In this document: piece by piece, positions 55,942 through 64,000 of the stretch | Layout of the letters: the number at the start of each line of letters is the position of its first letter | Numbering within the stretch: the stretch's first letter is position 1 | From: Neptunomonas marina | GTDB taxonomy: Bacteria > Pseudomonadota > Gammaproteobacteria > Pseudomonadales > Balneatricaceae | Assembly (NCBI RefSeq): GCF_004005935.1 | Contig: NZ_SACQ01000004.1 | Coordinates: 62,001 to 126,000, forward strand | Direction of reading: 5' to 3' | Length of the DNA: 64,000 bases | The notes under the pieces: generated by a model | Told to the model about the DNA's origin: nothing | The model's input: only the letters and a program-made list of their open reading frames with translations | The model's database searches: none | Program-made: the position numbers and the translations under genes

Positions 55942-57093
55942 ATGAGCCAGCTATCGGATCGAAATAAGGCAGCGAAGCGGGTTACCCTGATAGGTGCAGC
56001 ACTCGATGGTGTCTTGGGCCTCATGAAAATCGTTGCGGGTATCTTTGCCCACTCCGCAGCGTTGATTGCCGATGGTATTCACTCCCTCTCAGACCTCTTT
56101 ACCGACTTCCTCGTTATCTTCGTGTTCCACATTGCCGATGAGGAGCCGGACGAATCCCACCCTTGGGGTCATGCACGCTTTGAAACGATGGCGACAGTCA
56201 TCTTGGGCACGATTTTAATTGCCGTTGCGGGTGCGCTGGCACTGGAGAGCGCTCAACACTTTTTTAACGCAACCGATATACCAACGCCCACATGGCCAGC
56301 TTTACTGGTAGCTCTGATATCAGTCGCTGCAAAAGAGTGGATTTTCCGCTACACCTTAGCCGCCGGTAAAAAGCTTAAATCAGACCTGTTAATTGCAAAT
56401 GCTTGGCATAGCCGCAGCGATGCACTCTCTTCCATTGTGGTTTTGGTTGGCGTCGCAGGCGCGATGCTGGGCTGGATATGGCTGGATCTACTTGCGGCGA
56501 TTGCCGTTGCTCTCTTAGTCGGAAAAATTGGTTGGGACCTCACTTGGAACAGTATCAAGCAGCTCGTCGATACAGCGCTACCTGACGATCAAGTGGCTGC
56601 GCTGCGCGATACGGTTCTTGAGGTGGACGGCATTCAAGATGTGCATAGTTTCAAAACCCGCCGGATGGGCAGCAAAGTTCTTTTAGAGATGCATCTGCAG
56701 GTAAACCCTCGATGCAGCGCTTCTGAGGGCCACTGGCTTGGCGATATGGCCGTTTATCAACTCAAAAAGCGATTTGATGACCTCGGTGAAGTGATCTTCC
56801 ATGTCGATACATTTGACGACGAACCGCAAAATGTTTGCCGAATCCTTCCGGCGCGTCAACAAATACTGGCAACTCTAAATAACGCGACGCCCGATCTCCT
56901 CCCTTGGCAACACAGTGAAATCCAGCTCTTCTATTCCCATGACCATGTCGATATCGAGCTGCAGCTAACCGAAGCACGTTTAGCGGCACTGAGCCACCAG
57001 CAGCTAACCTGTGAGGCCCTGCACCAACACTTTGAGCAGACGCTCTCACAACACGAATGGCTAGGAAAATTACGTATTTGGCGAGCTGCCTAA
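55942..57093 (+). CDS. Cation diffusion facilitator (CDF) transporter with C-terminal extension
   Basis: A metal/proton antiporter for Zn, Fe or related ions. The 383 residues have six spans. The metal-site Asp residues lie in ALIADGIHSLSDLFTDF (about 40-56) and NAWHSRSDALSS. A cytoplasmic dimer domain (about 210-290) includes VDGIQDVHSFKTRRMG and EVIFHVDTFDDEP. CDF proteins are usually near 300 residues; about 85 more follow here and look like a second ferredoxin-like domain. Metal specificity cannot be read with certainty. It is divergent from the BASS gene. Confidence 0.9.
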   Translation: MSQLSDRNKAAKRVTLIGAALDGVLGLMKIVAGIFAHSAALIADGIHSLSDLFTDFLVIFVFHIADEEPDESHPWGHARFETMATVILGTILIAVAGALALESAQHFFNATDIPTPTWPALLVALISVAAKEWIFRYTLAAGKKLKSDLLIANAWHSRSDALSSIVVLVGVAGAMLGWIWLDLLAAIAVALLVGKIGWDLTWNSIKQLVDTALPDDQVAALRDTVLEVDGIQDVHSFKTRRMGSKVLLEMHLQVNPRCSASEGHWLGDMAVYQLKKRFDDLGEVIFHVDTFDDEPQNVCRILPARQQILATLNNATPDLLPWQHSEIQLFYSHDHVDIELQLTEARLAALSHQQLTCEALHQHFEQTLSQHEWLGKLRIWRAA

Positions 57094-57273
57094 CGCTCTT
57101 ACTGGCAAAGAACACGCCTTGTCCTCGAAAAAAGAGACTCCGAAAAGAACCTCAATGCAGGAGGTTTACGCTAATTTAGACTAAGGTTGGATAAAGTGTT
57201 GCTAACTCCTGACTAAAATTTAAAGGAAAGCAATATTGTGCCGATAGCTATCTCAAATCGACCAACATTCGTT

Positions 57274-57292
57274 TTTAAACAAGCGTTTAAAT
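57274..57292. promoter_or_regulatory. Inverted repeat TTTAAAC-N4-GTTTAAA upstream of a diguanylate cyclase gene
   Basis: A perfect 7-4-7 inverted repeat lies 101 bp before the GGDEF gene. Bases 57277-57292 match 14 of 16 at 5097-5112, upstream of the other GGDEF gene, and differ only in the two central bases. It is a candidate shared operator. Confidence 0.3.
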
Positions 57293-57328
57293 CCAAACTA
57301 AACGAGGTTATATTGTTGGCAAAGTAGT

Positions 57329-57354
57329 TAATGTGTTTATCGTCAGACACATTA
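57329..57354. promoter_or_regulatory. Inverted repeat in the leader of the diguanylate cyclase gene
   Basis: TAATGTGT pairs with ACACATTA across a 10-base gap, ending 38 bases before the ATG. It could be an operator or an mRNA hairpin. It does not match the GEMM c-di-GMP riboswitch core. The rest of the 299-bp gap (57094-57392) is AT-rich and shows no gene. Confidence 0.3.
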
Positions 57355-57392
57355 GGACCATCAATCTCCTGAGCCCTTTGCGATAGGTGTTT

Positions 57393-58412
57393 ATGAAGTT
57401 CGCTGAAAACTCTAACCAGTCCGCCGAGTATCTTCGCCAAGCCATACCGCTGATGGTGAAATACAATATTCCACCTAATCCATTGAACTATGCGCTTTGG
57501 TATACCTATGTTTCAAACAAACTGCCATCGCTCAATACACAGATGGACCAGACGCTGGAGACCTACGGGACCTGCCCAACACTGCTAGGCGAACAGATGT
57601 TTCGTGAACACGTCATCAGCGATGAGGTAGCGGAATCAGAGCAAGCACAAAACCAGTTGATTGCACTGACACAGAACTTGCAAGAGCATGCCCATACTGC
57701 GGCTGAACACACCAGTAGCTTTGGCGTTGTATTGGAAGATAGTTTAGCTGAGCTATCAGAGCCGGTGAATAACGGTGCTGAGCTCGAATCTATTATTACC
57801 CGCTTAGCCGAAAACACCGCCTCTATCAGCCAAACCACTAATGAGTTTCAAGAGAAGATAGCCGCCGCACAAGCGGAGATTGCATCCTTAAAGGAGGAGC
57901 TGCAACGTACACGCCAAGATGCGCGTGTAGACGCTCTGACAGGCCTGTTCAACCGCCGTGTATTTGACGCAGAGCTAGAACAAATTGCCGGTTCTAAAAG
58001 CGATAAAGTGACCACACTGGTCATGATCGATATCGACCACTTCAAGCAGTTTAATGATAACTATGGCCATCTCATGGGCGATAAGGTTTTGCAGTACTTC
58101 GGTAAAGTACTCAAAGAGACTTGCAAGGAACCTGCTCTACCAGTTCGTTACGGCGGCGAAGAGTTCGCCGTGCTTATGATTGGTCAAAGCGCGAAGGAAG
58201 CGGCCGAGCTTGCTGAAGGGCTACGGAGCAAGATTCAAGCAATACGCATTAAGCAGAAAAAGTCTGGCAAAGTCATCAGCTCCATCACCGCATCGTTTGG
58301 TATCTCACAACGCACCGAGAATGAGTCAGCAGAGCAAACGATCGAGCGCGCTGATAAAGCCCTTTACCGTGCGAAAGAGAACGGACGAAACCGGGTCGAG
58401 ATCGCAGATTAA
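57393..58412 (+). CDS. Diguanylate cyclase (GGDEF protein)
   Basis: A 339-residue cytoplasmic protein that probably makes c-di-GMP. The N-terminal 130 residues (family-like start with NPLNYALWYTYVSN) are a sensory or oligomerising region of unknown ligand. A coiled coil (about 130-170) and the GGDEF domain (about 172-335) follow, with active site RYGGEEFAV and DALTGLFNRR. The RxxD inhibitory site is missing (KEPA occupies its place), so product inhibition is unlikely. It is transcribed alone and followed by two hairpins. Confidence 0.92.
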   Translation: MKFAENSNQSAEYLRQAIPLMVKYNIPPNPLNYALWYTYVSNKLPSLNTQMDQTLETYGTCPTLLGEQMFREHVISDEVAESEQAQNQLIALTQNLQEHAHTAAEHTSSFGVVLEDSLAELSEPVNNGAELESIITRLAENTASISQTTNEFQEKIAAAQAEIASLKEELQRTRQDARVDALTGLFNRRVFDAELEQIAGSKSDKVTTLVMIDIDHFKQFNDNYGHLMGDKVLQYFGKVLKETCKEPALPVRYGGEEFAVLMIGQSAKEAAELAEGLRSKIQAIRIKQKKSGKVISSITASFGISQRTENESAEQTIERADKALYRAKENGRNRVEIAD

Positions 58413-58430
58413 GCAGCGAGCACCCCACCA

Positions 58431-58455
58431 GCAACGCCTCGAAAAAAGGCGTTGC
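58431..58455 (+). terminator. Hairpin after the diguanylate cyclase gene
   Basis: A 9-bp stem (GCAACGCCT with AGGCGTTGC) and a 7-base loop. No T run follows; the stronger terminator is next to it. Confidence 0.5.
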
Positions 58456-58464
58456 TCTAAGACT

Positions 58465-58492
58465 AAAAAAGGCCTCATAAGAGGCCTTTTTT
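58465..58492. terminator. Bidirectional intrinsic terminator
   Basis: A perfect 12-bp stem (AAAAAAGGCCTC with GAGGCCTTTTTT) and a 4-base loop. A and T runs on both sides make it work for the cyclase gene and the convergent lipoprotein gene. Confidence 0.9.
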
Positions 58493-58505
58493 AGTGCACA
58501 TCATC

Positions 58506-59060
58506 TTAGATTTTATTGTGTGCTTTGAACTTCGCCATCAACGCTGTTGGCTGTTTCTTTTTGTTCGAGCTGTTCAGTACGTAAACAACTGTTTGCTGCT
58601 GTGGGCCTGCACCAATCACTGTGTAGCGATATGGTGCTTCACCAACTTGGCGCATCGCTTTCATATCTTCTAGGCTGTCGAACACATACAAACGGCCATC
58701 TTCAGCACGAATCTCGCCATAGAAATCATCAGCCGCTTGCAGCGTGCCTTTGAACATCTCTACACCCGCAATGCCAGACAGTTTTTTCTTATCTTTGCCA
58801 CGCAGACCGTGAACCAACGTTTCACCGTGTGGACCGCCACCGATAAACACTTTACGGTAAGAGGTCTCACCTACCGTCAGGAACTCTTGGTAAACGTCGA
58901 AGTCATCAAACACGTAGTAACGGCCTTCGTGAACCACTTCATAAAGATCGTCGTTGTTCAACTCAGGGGCTGCTGCCGCTGTTTTAGTTTGTGTCGCTTG
59001 GCAGCCATATAAGCTGAACAACGCACCAGAGATTAAGATACCCGCGAATAGTTTTTTCAT
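58506..59060 (-). CDS. Lipoprotein of unknown function with two tandem repeats
   Basis: From the ATG at 59060 (GGGGC upstream) the product has 184 residues. MKKLFAGILISGALFSLYGC gives a lipobox with the lipidated Cys at about residue 20. The mature part is two copies of a unit of about 50 residues: RYYVFDDFDVYQEFLTVGET with FIGGGPHGETLVHGL, and RLYVFDSLEDMKAMRQVGEA with VIGAGPQQQTVVYVL. Each unit looks like beta-helix-beta. I recognise no named family. It is transcribed alone, and shares a terminator with the diguanylate cyclase gene facing it. Confidence 0.8.
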   Translation of the reverse strand: MKKLFAGILISGALFSLYGCQATQTKTAAAAPELNNDDLYEVVHEGRYYVFDDFDVYQEFLTVGETSYRKVFIGGGPHGETLVHGLRGKDKKKLSGIAGVEMFKGTLQAADDFYGEIRAEDGRLYVFDSLEDMKAMRQVGEAPYRYTVIGAGPQQQTVVYVLNSSNKKKQPTALMAKFKAHNKI

Positions 59061-59169
59061 TGTTTTGCCCCAACTAGCTCTATGCAAATTTGAGGCAAAA
59101 TTTAAAGCAAAAACATGACACTAATATTGCAGCTTATAAACAGCAGCCAATACCCTGCTACTGCCCTGA

Positions 59170-60297
59170 CTAAATCTCTGCAACGCGATAGAGCACCGAA
59201 TCATGGTAGCCGGTTGTCACAGGGATTAGGCCAGCGAGTTCTCGATCTAGCTCAGGGTCACCACTGTCGACGATCAGAGAACGCCCTTCGAGCGCTTTTA
59301 ACTTGCTCTTAGTGGCGATGACAATCAGGTTTTCTTTACCCACTTGGCGAATCAATGCAGGCGATAACTGCTGATTTCCACGCCCGAGGATATGCCCTTG
59401 CCCACCGATCAAAGTGATCACTACTTTTGCATCGACACCAGCGGTTAACTGCAGTAAGTCTGACGCGGTGCAGTCTTGCTTTACCAAAGCACCATCTTCG
59501 ATAACATCCACACCTAATAGCGTATTCTCTAGGCCCAATTCATCCATCACTGCTTTGACGGTGGTGCCCGACCCCATCACATAACGCACACCAGGCTCTA
59601 AACGCTCCACAACATCCGCTGCGATATCAGCAACAACAAGCTCCTCAACCTCTTTCCCCCCCTCTTTCACATGCTGCATATAGCGGTGTTCTTGGGGTAC
59701 TTGCAGCTCGCCGTAATACTTGGCGCGCACACGCCCTTCGCGGAACTGCGCCTCATCAATATCGCGCACCTCTTGATTCATTAAGGTGACAAGCTCACCA
59801 CGCACAAGCATCGCAACGACTTCGCCAGCCGCTTTGGGGGTCACCGCATAAACACCAGAATGGATCTTCACGCCAGCAGGAATACCTAAAACCGGAAACT
59901 GCTCGGGCAATGCGTGGCAAATATTACGGGCAGTGCCATCTCCGCCAGCAAACAGGATCAAGTCAACACCCGCCTCAAATAGCGCGATAGCGGCTTTTTC
60001 AGTATCTTCAGCGGTGGTAGCACCGGTGGTAATCTGACCAAGCACTGTTGGATTGAATCCCGCCTCGCGCGCCACCTGCTCTCCCATCTCACCGGGATAG
60101 GTCAACACCTCCATGGGTAACGCTTTAAATACTTCGAGTGCGGTTAACGTGCGCTGCTGAGCTTTCGGCTCTGCGCCTAGCGCTAAGGCCTGCGCCGCTG
60201 TATCAGCACCGTCACTCCCTTTAAGTGCAACACTACCGCCAACACCCGCCAGTGGATTGACGATTAAGCCCAAACGAAACAGTTGTTGATTACTCAT
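59170..60297 (-). CDS. ATP-NAD kinase-like protein (AcoX type)
   Basis: A 375-residue cytoplasmic protein of the NAD kinase-like, AcoX-related family. It starts LGLIVNPLAGVGGSVALKG and has the phosphate-binding LFAGGDGTARNICHAL (about 114-129) and IGGQGHILGRGNQQLSPALI. The GGDGT motif is shared with NAD and lipid kinases, but the substrate is not established. Its start overlaps the PilZ gene by eight bases, giving a pdxB-PilZ-kinase operon. It is not the cell's canonical NAD kinase, which is shorter. Confidence 0.85.
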   Translation of the reverse strand: MSNQQLFRLGLIVNPLAGVGGSVALKGSDGADTAAQALALGAEPKAQQRTLTALEVFKALPMEVLTYPGEMGEQVAREAGFNPTVLGQITTGATTAEDTEKAAIALFEAGVDLILFAGGDGTARNICHALPEQFPVLGIPAGVKIHSGVYAVTPKAAGEVVAMLVRGELVTLMNQEVRDIDEAQFREGRVRAKYYGELQVPQEHRYMQHVKEGGKEVEELVVADIAADVVERLEPGVRYVMGSGTTVKAVMDELGLENTLLGVDVIEDGALVKQDCTASDLLQLTAGVDAKVVITLIGGQGHILGRGNQQLSPALIRQVGKENLIVIATKSKLKALEGRSLIVDSGDPELDRELAGLIPVTTGYHDSVLYRVAEI

Positions 60298-60988
60298 CTC
60301 TTAAATAACCCAATTCTGTAAGATACTGTTGATAGACAAATGCGCTGACTAGCAGCTGGCTATCCTCCTCCATGGACTCAAACTCAAACCCTTGCATCAC
60401 CACCCCGCCCACACTTTGTTGCACCGAGCGCAACACCGCAGAGAGCAGCACAACCTGATCTAACCGATGCACCCGAAAGCGCAATGTTAGATAGAAACGA
60501 TCACCCACTTGGCCTAAGCGCTCGGGCGACTCAATACTCACACCACCTAGGCCGATATCGCGGCATAAGAGGACCCGCGGCAAGCCCAGCTGGCTGCTTT
60601 TCATTTCGTCTTCATGATCCACCGACACCGCCATGCGCACCGGTATTCGGTCGTATTGGCGTAGGCGGCTGGTCTCAACCTGCGTAGGAAAGCTCAAATG
60701 CCAATGAGGAAAAGGCGCATGATGTGCTTTCACCAAACGGCTCGTAAAGCGGCAATGGTAGTTACCCGCTTGCATACTCACATTGACTTGAGCGCCCTCT
60801 AAGGCAAGCGTATTAACTTGCCCTCTGGGTGCGCTTATGATCACGCTCTTCTCTGCTTTAAAGCCGATAAAATTAAGAGAAAAGCGCTTTTTACTCTGGA
60901 TAAACTGCACCGTAACGTTTTGGCCAATCTCGGGGCTTAGCTCAGATAACGCGCGGGATGAAGTAGAATCAGGAACCGATGGCAGCAT
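60290..60988 (-). CDS. PilZ-domain protein (putative c-di-GMP receptor)
   Basis: A 232-residue cytoplasmic protein with an N-terminal YcgR-like beta domain (about 20-115) and a C-terminal PilZ domain (about 117-225). The PilZ Arg motif is RLRQYDRIPVRM. The second motif, usually (D/N)xSxxG, reads DIGLGGVS, so Ser is Gly at one position. Binding may be altered. It lies between pdxB (29-base gap) and the NAD kinase-like gene (eight-base overlap). Confidence 0.85.
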   Translation of the reverse strand: MLPSVPDSTSSRALSELSPEIGQNVTVQFIQSKKRFSLNFIGFKAEKSVIISAPRGQVNTLALEGAQVNVSMQAGNYHCRFTSRLVKAHHAPFPHWHLSFPTQVETSRLRQYDRIPVRMAVSVDHEDEMKSSQLGLPRVLLCRDIGLGGVSIESPERLGQVGDRFYLTLRFRVHRLDQVVLLSAVLRSVQQSVGGVVMQGFEFESMEEDSQLLVSAFVYQQYLTELGYLRDE

Positions 60989-61017
60989 GTCGACCTCTTA
61001 TAAACACGCAGCCCAGC

Positions 61018-62163
61018 TTACGCTAAATCAACCGAAAAACCGATGGCACGCAACTGCTCTCTCAAAGCTCGGTCGCGCAAGCCAATCACACGGAGAGAAG
61101 CAAACTCGCGGCGCACCGGGTACTGTTTGCGCAAGAGATCAAAACGCACAGGCTGATCATCACACACCAGTGTTTTTCTCATCCGTCGATCATCGTGCAG
61201 TGGGTCATAAACCATATTGATTAGTGCAGAGATCGTTACATCATCGCTCACCGTTACAGCGTTTACAGCCGCCACCGGCAGAAACTCGCTGAGGTCAGGC
61301 GGTTGTGGTGCATCTAGCACCGTTGCCGCCGCCTGTCGTAGCATATGTGTACCACGCAGCTTGCCATCAAGGCTGTATCCTGCGATATGCGGCGTAGCGA
61401 TATGCACACGTGCAGCAAGCGTAGCGTCTACCTGCGGCTCGTGTTCCCATACATCTAAAATGGCAGTGACATCTGTTCGCTGCTGCAAAAAGCCCAGCAG
61501 CGCTTGATTATCGATAACAGGCCCGCGCCCAGCGTTGAGCAACACCGCACCCAACTTCAATCGCTCTAATTCTGCCTCGCCCACTAGGTGATAACTTGGC
61601 CATTGCCCCGTTTTTACGAGCGGCGTATGTAAACAGATGACGTCCGCTTGAGCGAACACCTCATCTAAGGCGATAAAACCCGATTCACCCGCCGCATGTC
61701 GAGGAGGATCATTCTTGAGAACCTTCACCCCCAGAGCTTCTAAGCGCTGACATAAGCGCCCCCCCACATTACCAACACCGACCACGCCAACCGTTTTATC
61801 CAAGAGTGATTCACCACGCTCTTCAAACAGGTTAAAGAGCACCGCAAGGTCGTATTCGACAACCGCATCTGCATTACATCCCGGCGCGTTAAAGAACGGA
61901 ATGCTGCGGCTGGTCAAATAGTCTTTATCCAAATGATCTGTTCCGATCGTTGCAGTACCGACCATTTTGAGGTGCTTCGCTGCGTCTAGTAATGCGGCAT
62001 CCACCTGTGTAATTGAGCGTACCAAGAGGAGATCGGCATCCGCCACATCACCGGCTGACATCTGGCGACCAGCCACTTGCTTAAGCACCACATCGCCCGA
62101 AAACATTGCTGCCAATCCAGGAATGTTCTCATCTGCCACAATTTTCAGGTTATTCTTCAACAA
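61018..62163 (-). CDS. pdxB: Erythronate-4-phosphate dehydrogenase
   Basis: Second step of DXP-dependent pyridoxal phosphate synthesis. The 381 residues form a D-2-hydroxyacid dehydrogenase with NAD-binding GVVGVGNVGGRLCQRL (about 125-140), Arg in LLNAGRGPVIDNQAL, Glu in WEHEPQVD and His in ATPHIAGYSLDGK. A PdxB-specific C-terminal dimer domain (about 285-381) is present. It heads the pdxB-PilZ-kinase operon. Confidence 0.95.
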   Translation of the reverse strand: MLKNNLKIVADENIPGLAAMFSGDVVLKQVAGRQMSAGDVADADLLLVRSITQVDAALLDAAKHLKMVGTATIGTDHLDKDYLTSRSIPFFNAPGCNADAVVEYDLAVLFNLFEERGESLLDKTVGVVGVGNVGGRLCQRLEALGVKVLKNDPPRHAAGESGFIALDEVFAQADVICLHTPLVKTGQWPSYHLVGEAELERLKLGAVLLNAGRGPVIDNQALLGFLQQRTDVTAILDVWEHEPQVDATLAARVHIATPHIAGYSLDGKLRGTHMLRQAAATVLDAPQPPDLSEFLPVAAVNAVTVSDDVTISALINMVYDPLHDDRRMRKTLVCDDQPVRFDLLRKQYPVRREFASLRVIGLRDRALREQLRAIGFSVDLA

Positions 62164-62256
62164 ATCCGGCTCCAGACTTTACAAACGACGCGCATTAAGG
62201 CTCAATTCGGCGCCACATAATTAAGCTGCTCATTCTACAACGATTGGTACCCACCT

Positions 62257-62508
62257 GTGATTGCTCACTGGCGAAAAAATCAAGACTATCTCGTCATACG
62301 GCTATACCAAGACCTTGTTGGAGACTGGGTGGTGTCCGAAAGCCGCGGCCAGTTCCAAGTGCCCACCAGAACTGAGTATTCGCGTACCATTTTGCACTCA
62401 TACCAAGAAGCACGCCAAATGGTGCTAAGCCTAAGCAAGCAGCTACGCTGTGAGGGCTATAAGAAAACAATCGCCAGCGAAGAGCAGCTCGGTTTTCAGT
62501 TCGATTAA
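62257..62508 (+). CDS. Small WGR-like domain protein
   Basis: An 83-residue protein from a GTG start. YLVIRLYQDLVGDWVVSES resembles the beginning of WGR domains (nucleic-acid-linked fold found in PARPs and bacterial small proteins), but the W-G-R triad itself is not clear: SRGQ stands where WGR is expected. A helical tail follows. The ribosome site is weak. It lies between divergent pdxB and co-directional trpB. It may be a real but uncharacterised gene. Confidence 0.6.
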   Translation: MIAHWRKNQDYLVIRLYQDLVGDWVVSESRGQFQVPTRTEYSRTILHSYQEARQMVLSLSKQLRCEGYKKTIASEEQLGFQFD

Positions 62509-62530
62509 CCACACGCTGCGTGCATCTTTT

Positions 62531-62555
62531 GTATAAGTAAATCACCGTATAAGTA
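62531..62555. promoter_or_regulatory. Direct repeat upstream of trpB
   Basis: GTATAAGTA occurs twice, starting 16 bases apart (62531 and 62547), each followed by AT two bases on. It sits just upstream of TATAGT (62577-62582), a good -10 without a good -35. This is the layout of an activator site. Confidence 0.35.
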
Positions 62556-62630
62556 GATTCCGGTTGCGCTCTCTTTTATAGTTTCAGAAAACGATACTGA
62601 AAGACTGATACCCATCAAGAGAGATGTAAC

Positions 62631-63833
62631 ATGAGCAAGTTTGACTTTGGCCAAATGCCTGATAGAGAAGGCTTCTTCGGAGAGTTCGGCGGACAGATTA
62701 TTCCGCCTGAGCTCAAAAAAATCATGGACGAGATCGATCAAGCGTACGAAGAGATCCGCCAAAAGCCAGAGTTCCAAGAAGAACTTGCGTCTCTACTCAC
62801 TGATTTCGTTGGCCGCCCCAGCCCAATCTATTACGCACGCCGCTTAACTGAAAAGCTTGGCGGGGCTCGCATCTTTTTGAAGCGCGAAGACCTAAACCAT
62901 ACTGGCGCGCACAAAATCAATCACTGTTTGGGCGAAGCACTCCTTGCGAAGTACATGGGTAAAACCAAAGTGATCGCTGAAACAGGCGCAGGCCAACACG
63001 GCGTTGCACTGGCAACAGCATGTGCCCTTGTTGGTATCCCATGCGAGATCCACATGGGTCAGGTCGACATAGAAAAAGAGCACCCTAATGTCACGAAGAT
63101 GAAAATTCTGGGCTGCAAATTGGTACCAGTGACACGCGGTACAGCTACGCTCAAAGATGCCGTTGATAGCGCCTTTGAGGAGTACCTAAAAGACCCTGTT
63201 AGCTACATCTACGCCATCGGTTCAGTGGTTGGCCCACACCCGTTCCCAAAAATGGTTCGCGATTTCCAGTGCGTAATCGGCCAAGAAGCACGCCAGCAGT
63301 TCCAAGAGAAAGAGGGCAAGCTGCCTAACTACATTACGGCTTGCGTTGGCGGTGGCTCGAACGCTATGGGCCTCTTTACCGCGTTCCTGAATGACGACGA
63401 CGTCAATATCGTTGGCGTAGAGCCAGCAGGCAAGGGCCTTGCAACAACTGAGCACTCTGCAACACTCACGCTCGGTAAGCCTAGCGAAATCCATGGCATG
63501 AAGTGCTACGTCCTAGAAGATGAAAATGGCGAACCAATGCCGGTTCACTCCATCGCATCAGGCCTTGATTACCCAGGCGTTGGCCCACAGCACAGCTACC
63601 TAAAAGAGCTAGGCCGCGTTAACTACGAAACGGCATCGGATGAAGAGTGTCTTGACGCTTTTATGACGCTCTCCCAAGTAGAAGGCATTATCCCTGCGCT
63701 TGAGAGTTCCCATGCGGTGGCTTGGGCGATGCGCAAAGCGGCTGAGTTACCAAGCGACCAAACCATTTTGGTTAACCTATCTGGCCGCGGTGACAAAGAC
63801 GCCGATTACGTTGCAAACAAATTAGGGCTGTAA
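62631..63833 (+). CDS. trpB: Tryptophan synthase beta subunit
   Basis: Makes L-tryptophan from indole and serine with PLP. The 400 residues start [25 protein letters not shown] Lys is in [16 protein letters not shown] (about residue 90), GAGQHGVA binds substrate carboxylate, and [10 protein letters not shown] binds the PLP phosphate. The usual partner trpA is not downstream: a terminator follows and the remaining 100 bases show no gene start. Nor is trpF upstream. It is full length, of the TrpB1 type. Confidence 0.95.
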   Translation: MSKFDFGQMPDREGFFGEFGGQIIPPELKKIMDEIDQAYEEIRQKPEFQEELASLLTDFVGRPSPIYYARRLTEKLGGARIFLKREDLNHTGAHKINHCLGEALLAKYMGKTKVIAETGAGQHGVALATACALVGIPCEIHMGQVDIEKEHPNVTKMKILGCKLVPVTRGTATLKDAVDSAFEEYLKDPVSYIYAIGSVVGPHPFPKMVRDFQCVIGQEARQQFQEKEGKLPNYITACVGGGSNAMGLFTAFLNDDDVNIVGVEPAGKGLATTEHSATLTLGKPSEIHGMKCYVLEDENGEPMPVHSIASGLDYPGVGPQHSYLKELGRVNYETASDEECLDAFMTLSQVEGIIPALESSHAVAWAMRKAAELPSDQTILVNLSGRGDKDADYVANKLGL

Positions 63834-63845
63834 GCTCTGAAATAA

Positions 63846-63902
63846 AAAGGATTAGATCTTATTTATCAATCATTTACTGATTTAGGTTTGATCTAGTCCT
63901 TT
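63846..63902 (+). terminator. Long hairpin after trpB
   Basis: A 13-bp stem with one G-U pair (AAAGGATTAGATC with GATCTAGTCCTTT) closes a 31-base loop, 12 bases after the trpB stop. It probably ends the trpB transcript. The last 98 bases of the window show no gene. Confidence 0.6.
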
Positions 63903-64000
63903 CTACTCTCTTGCAAACCCTTTCTACACATTCGCACACTTTCTTGCCTTTCCCAGCCCTGCGTTAAGCCCTAAGCTTTGTCCCCTCACCCGTTACGTTA

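Noticed and set aside
57329..57392. c-di-GMP (GEMM) riboswitch in the diguanylate cyclase leader
   Set aside because: Only a simple inverted repeat is present; the conserved GEMM core is not seen.

Overview
The window looks like chromosomal DNA of a free-living, respiring, motile gammaproteobacterium, most likely a marine Oceanospirillales/Pseudomonadales relative. This placement is inferred from gene content, not from a search: an aapJQMP amino-acid importer, class I PHA synthase, ANR-linked cbb3 oxidase genes in a Pseudomonas-like order (ccoNOQP, ccoGHIS, hemN, anr, apt), LapG/LapD, ProQ and RdgC. Genes are dense, on both strands, with short operons and many small overlaps. I see no insertion sequence, prophage, CRISPR array or rRNA. 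There is one tRNA, tRNA-Thr(UGU).

Layout. 1-5 kb: the end of a citrate synthase-like gene facing a TPP-dependent acetolactate synthase-like gene, then a REC-REC-PAS-GGDEF-EAL protein. 5-10 kb: a long AT-rich gap, then the complete aapJQMP ABC importer and a HopJ-family gene. 10-14.3 kb: SulP transporter, DNA polymerase IV, prephenate dehydratase, a possible small RNA and tRNA-Thr. 14.4-23.7 kb: MarR regulator, PPK2 kinase, small conserved proteins, UspA, Uup, a nucleoside-recognition membrane protein, Lrp-type regulator, lytic transglycosylase, a frameshifted tatD and a glutaredoxin. 23.8-25.9 kb: a PAS protein and a separate membrane chemoreceptor with a CZB zinc domain, resembling a two-piece Aer. 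26-31 kb: PHA synthase, DUF815 ATPase, MATE exporter, DUF3080 lipoprotein. 31-36 kb: LapG-LapD, thioredoxin 2, tusA-proQ and two small enzymes.

36-48 kb is the microaerobic respiration block: cbb3 oxidase (ccoNOQP), its assembly and copper genes (ccoG, ccoH, ccoI, ccoS and a TauE/SafE-type protein), hemN, the FNR/ANR regulator, and apt broken by a stop codon. FNR/ANR-type boxes lie before ccoN, ccoG, hemN and apt. The hemN box is placed exactly as in a class II FNR promoter.

48-64 kb: a secreted hydrolase with a thioredoxin-like partner, HrpB, RdgC, a periplasmic rhodanese, QueE, a bile acid:sodium symporter-family protein, a CDF transporter with an extra C-terminal domain, a diguanylate cyclase, a lipoprotein with an internal duplication, a pdxB-PilZ-NAD kinase-like operon, a small WGR-like protein and trpB without trpA beside it.

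Cyclic-di-GMP recurs: two GGDEF proteins, LapD and a PilZ protein. Two housekeeping genes (tatD, apt) each carry a one-base lesion. No wholly new system stands out. The best leads are the two-gene Aer-like receptor, the PilZ-NAD kinase pair, the duplicated lipoprotein, the putative sRNA before tRNA-Thr and the inverted repeat shared by the two GGDEF genes.
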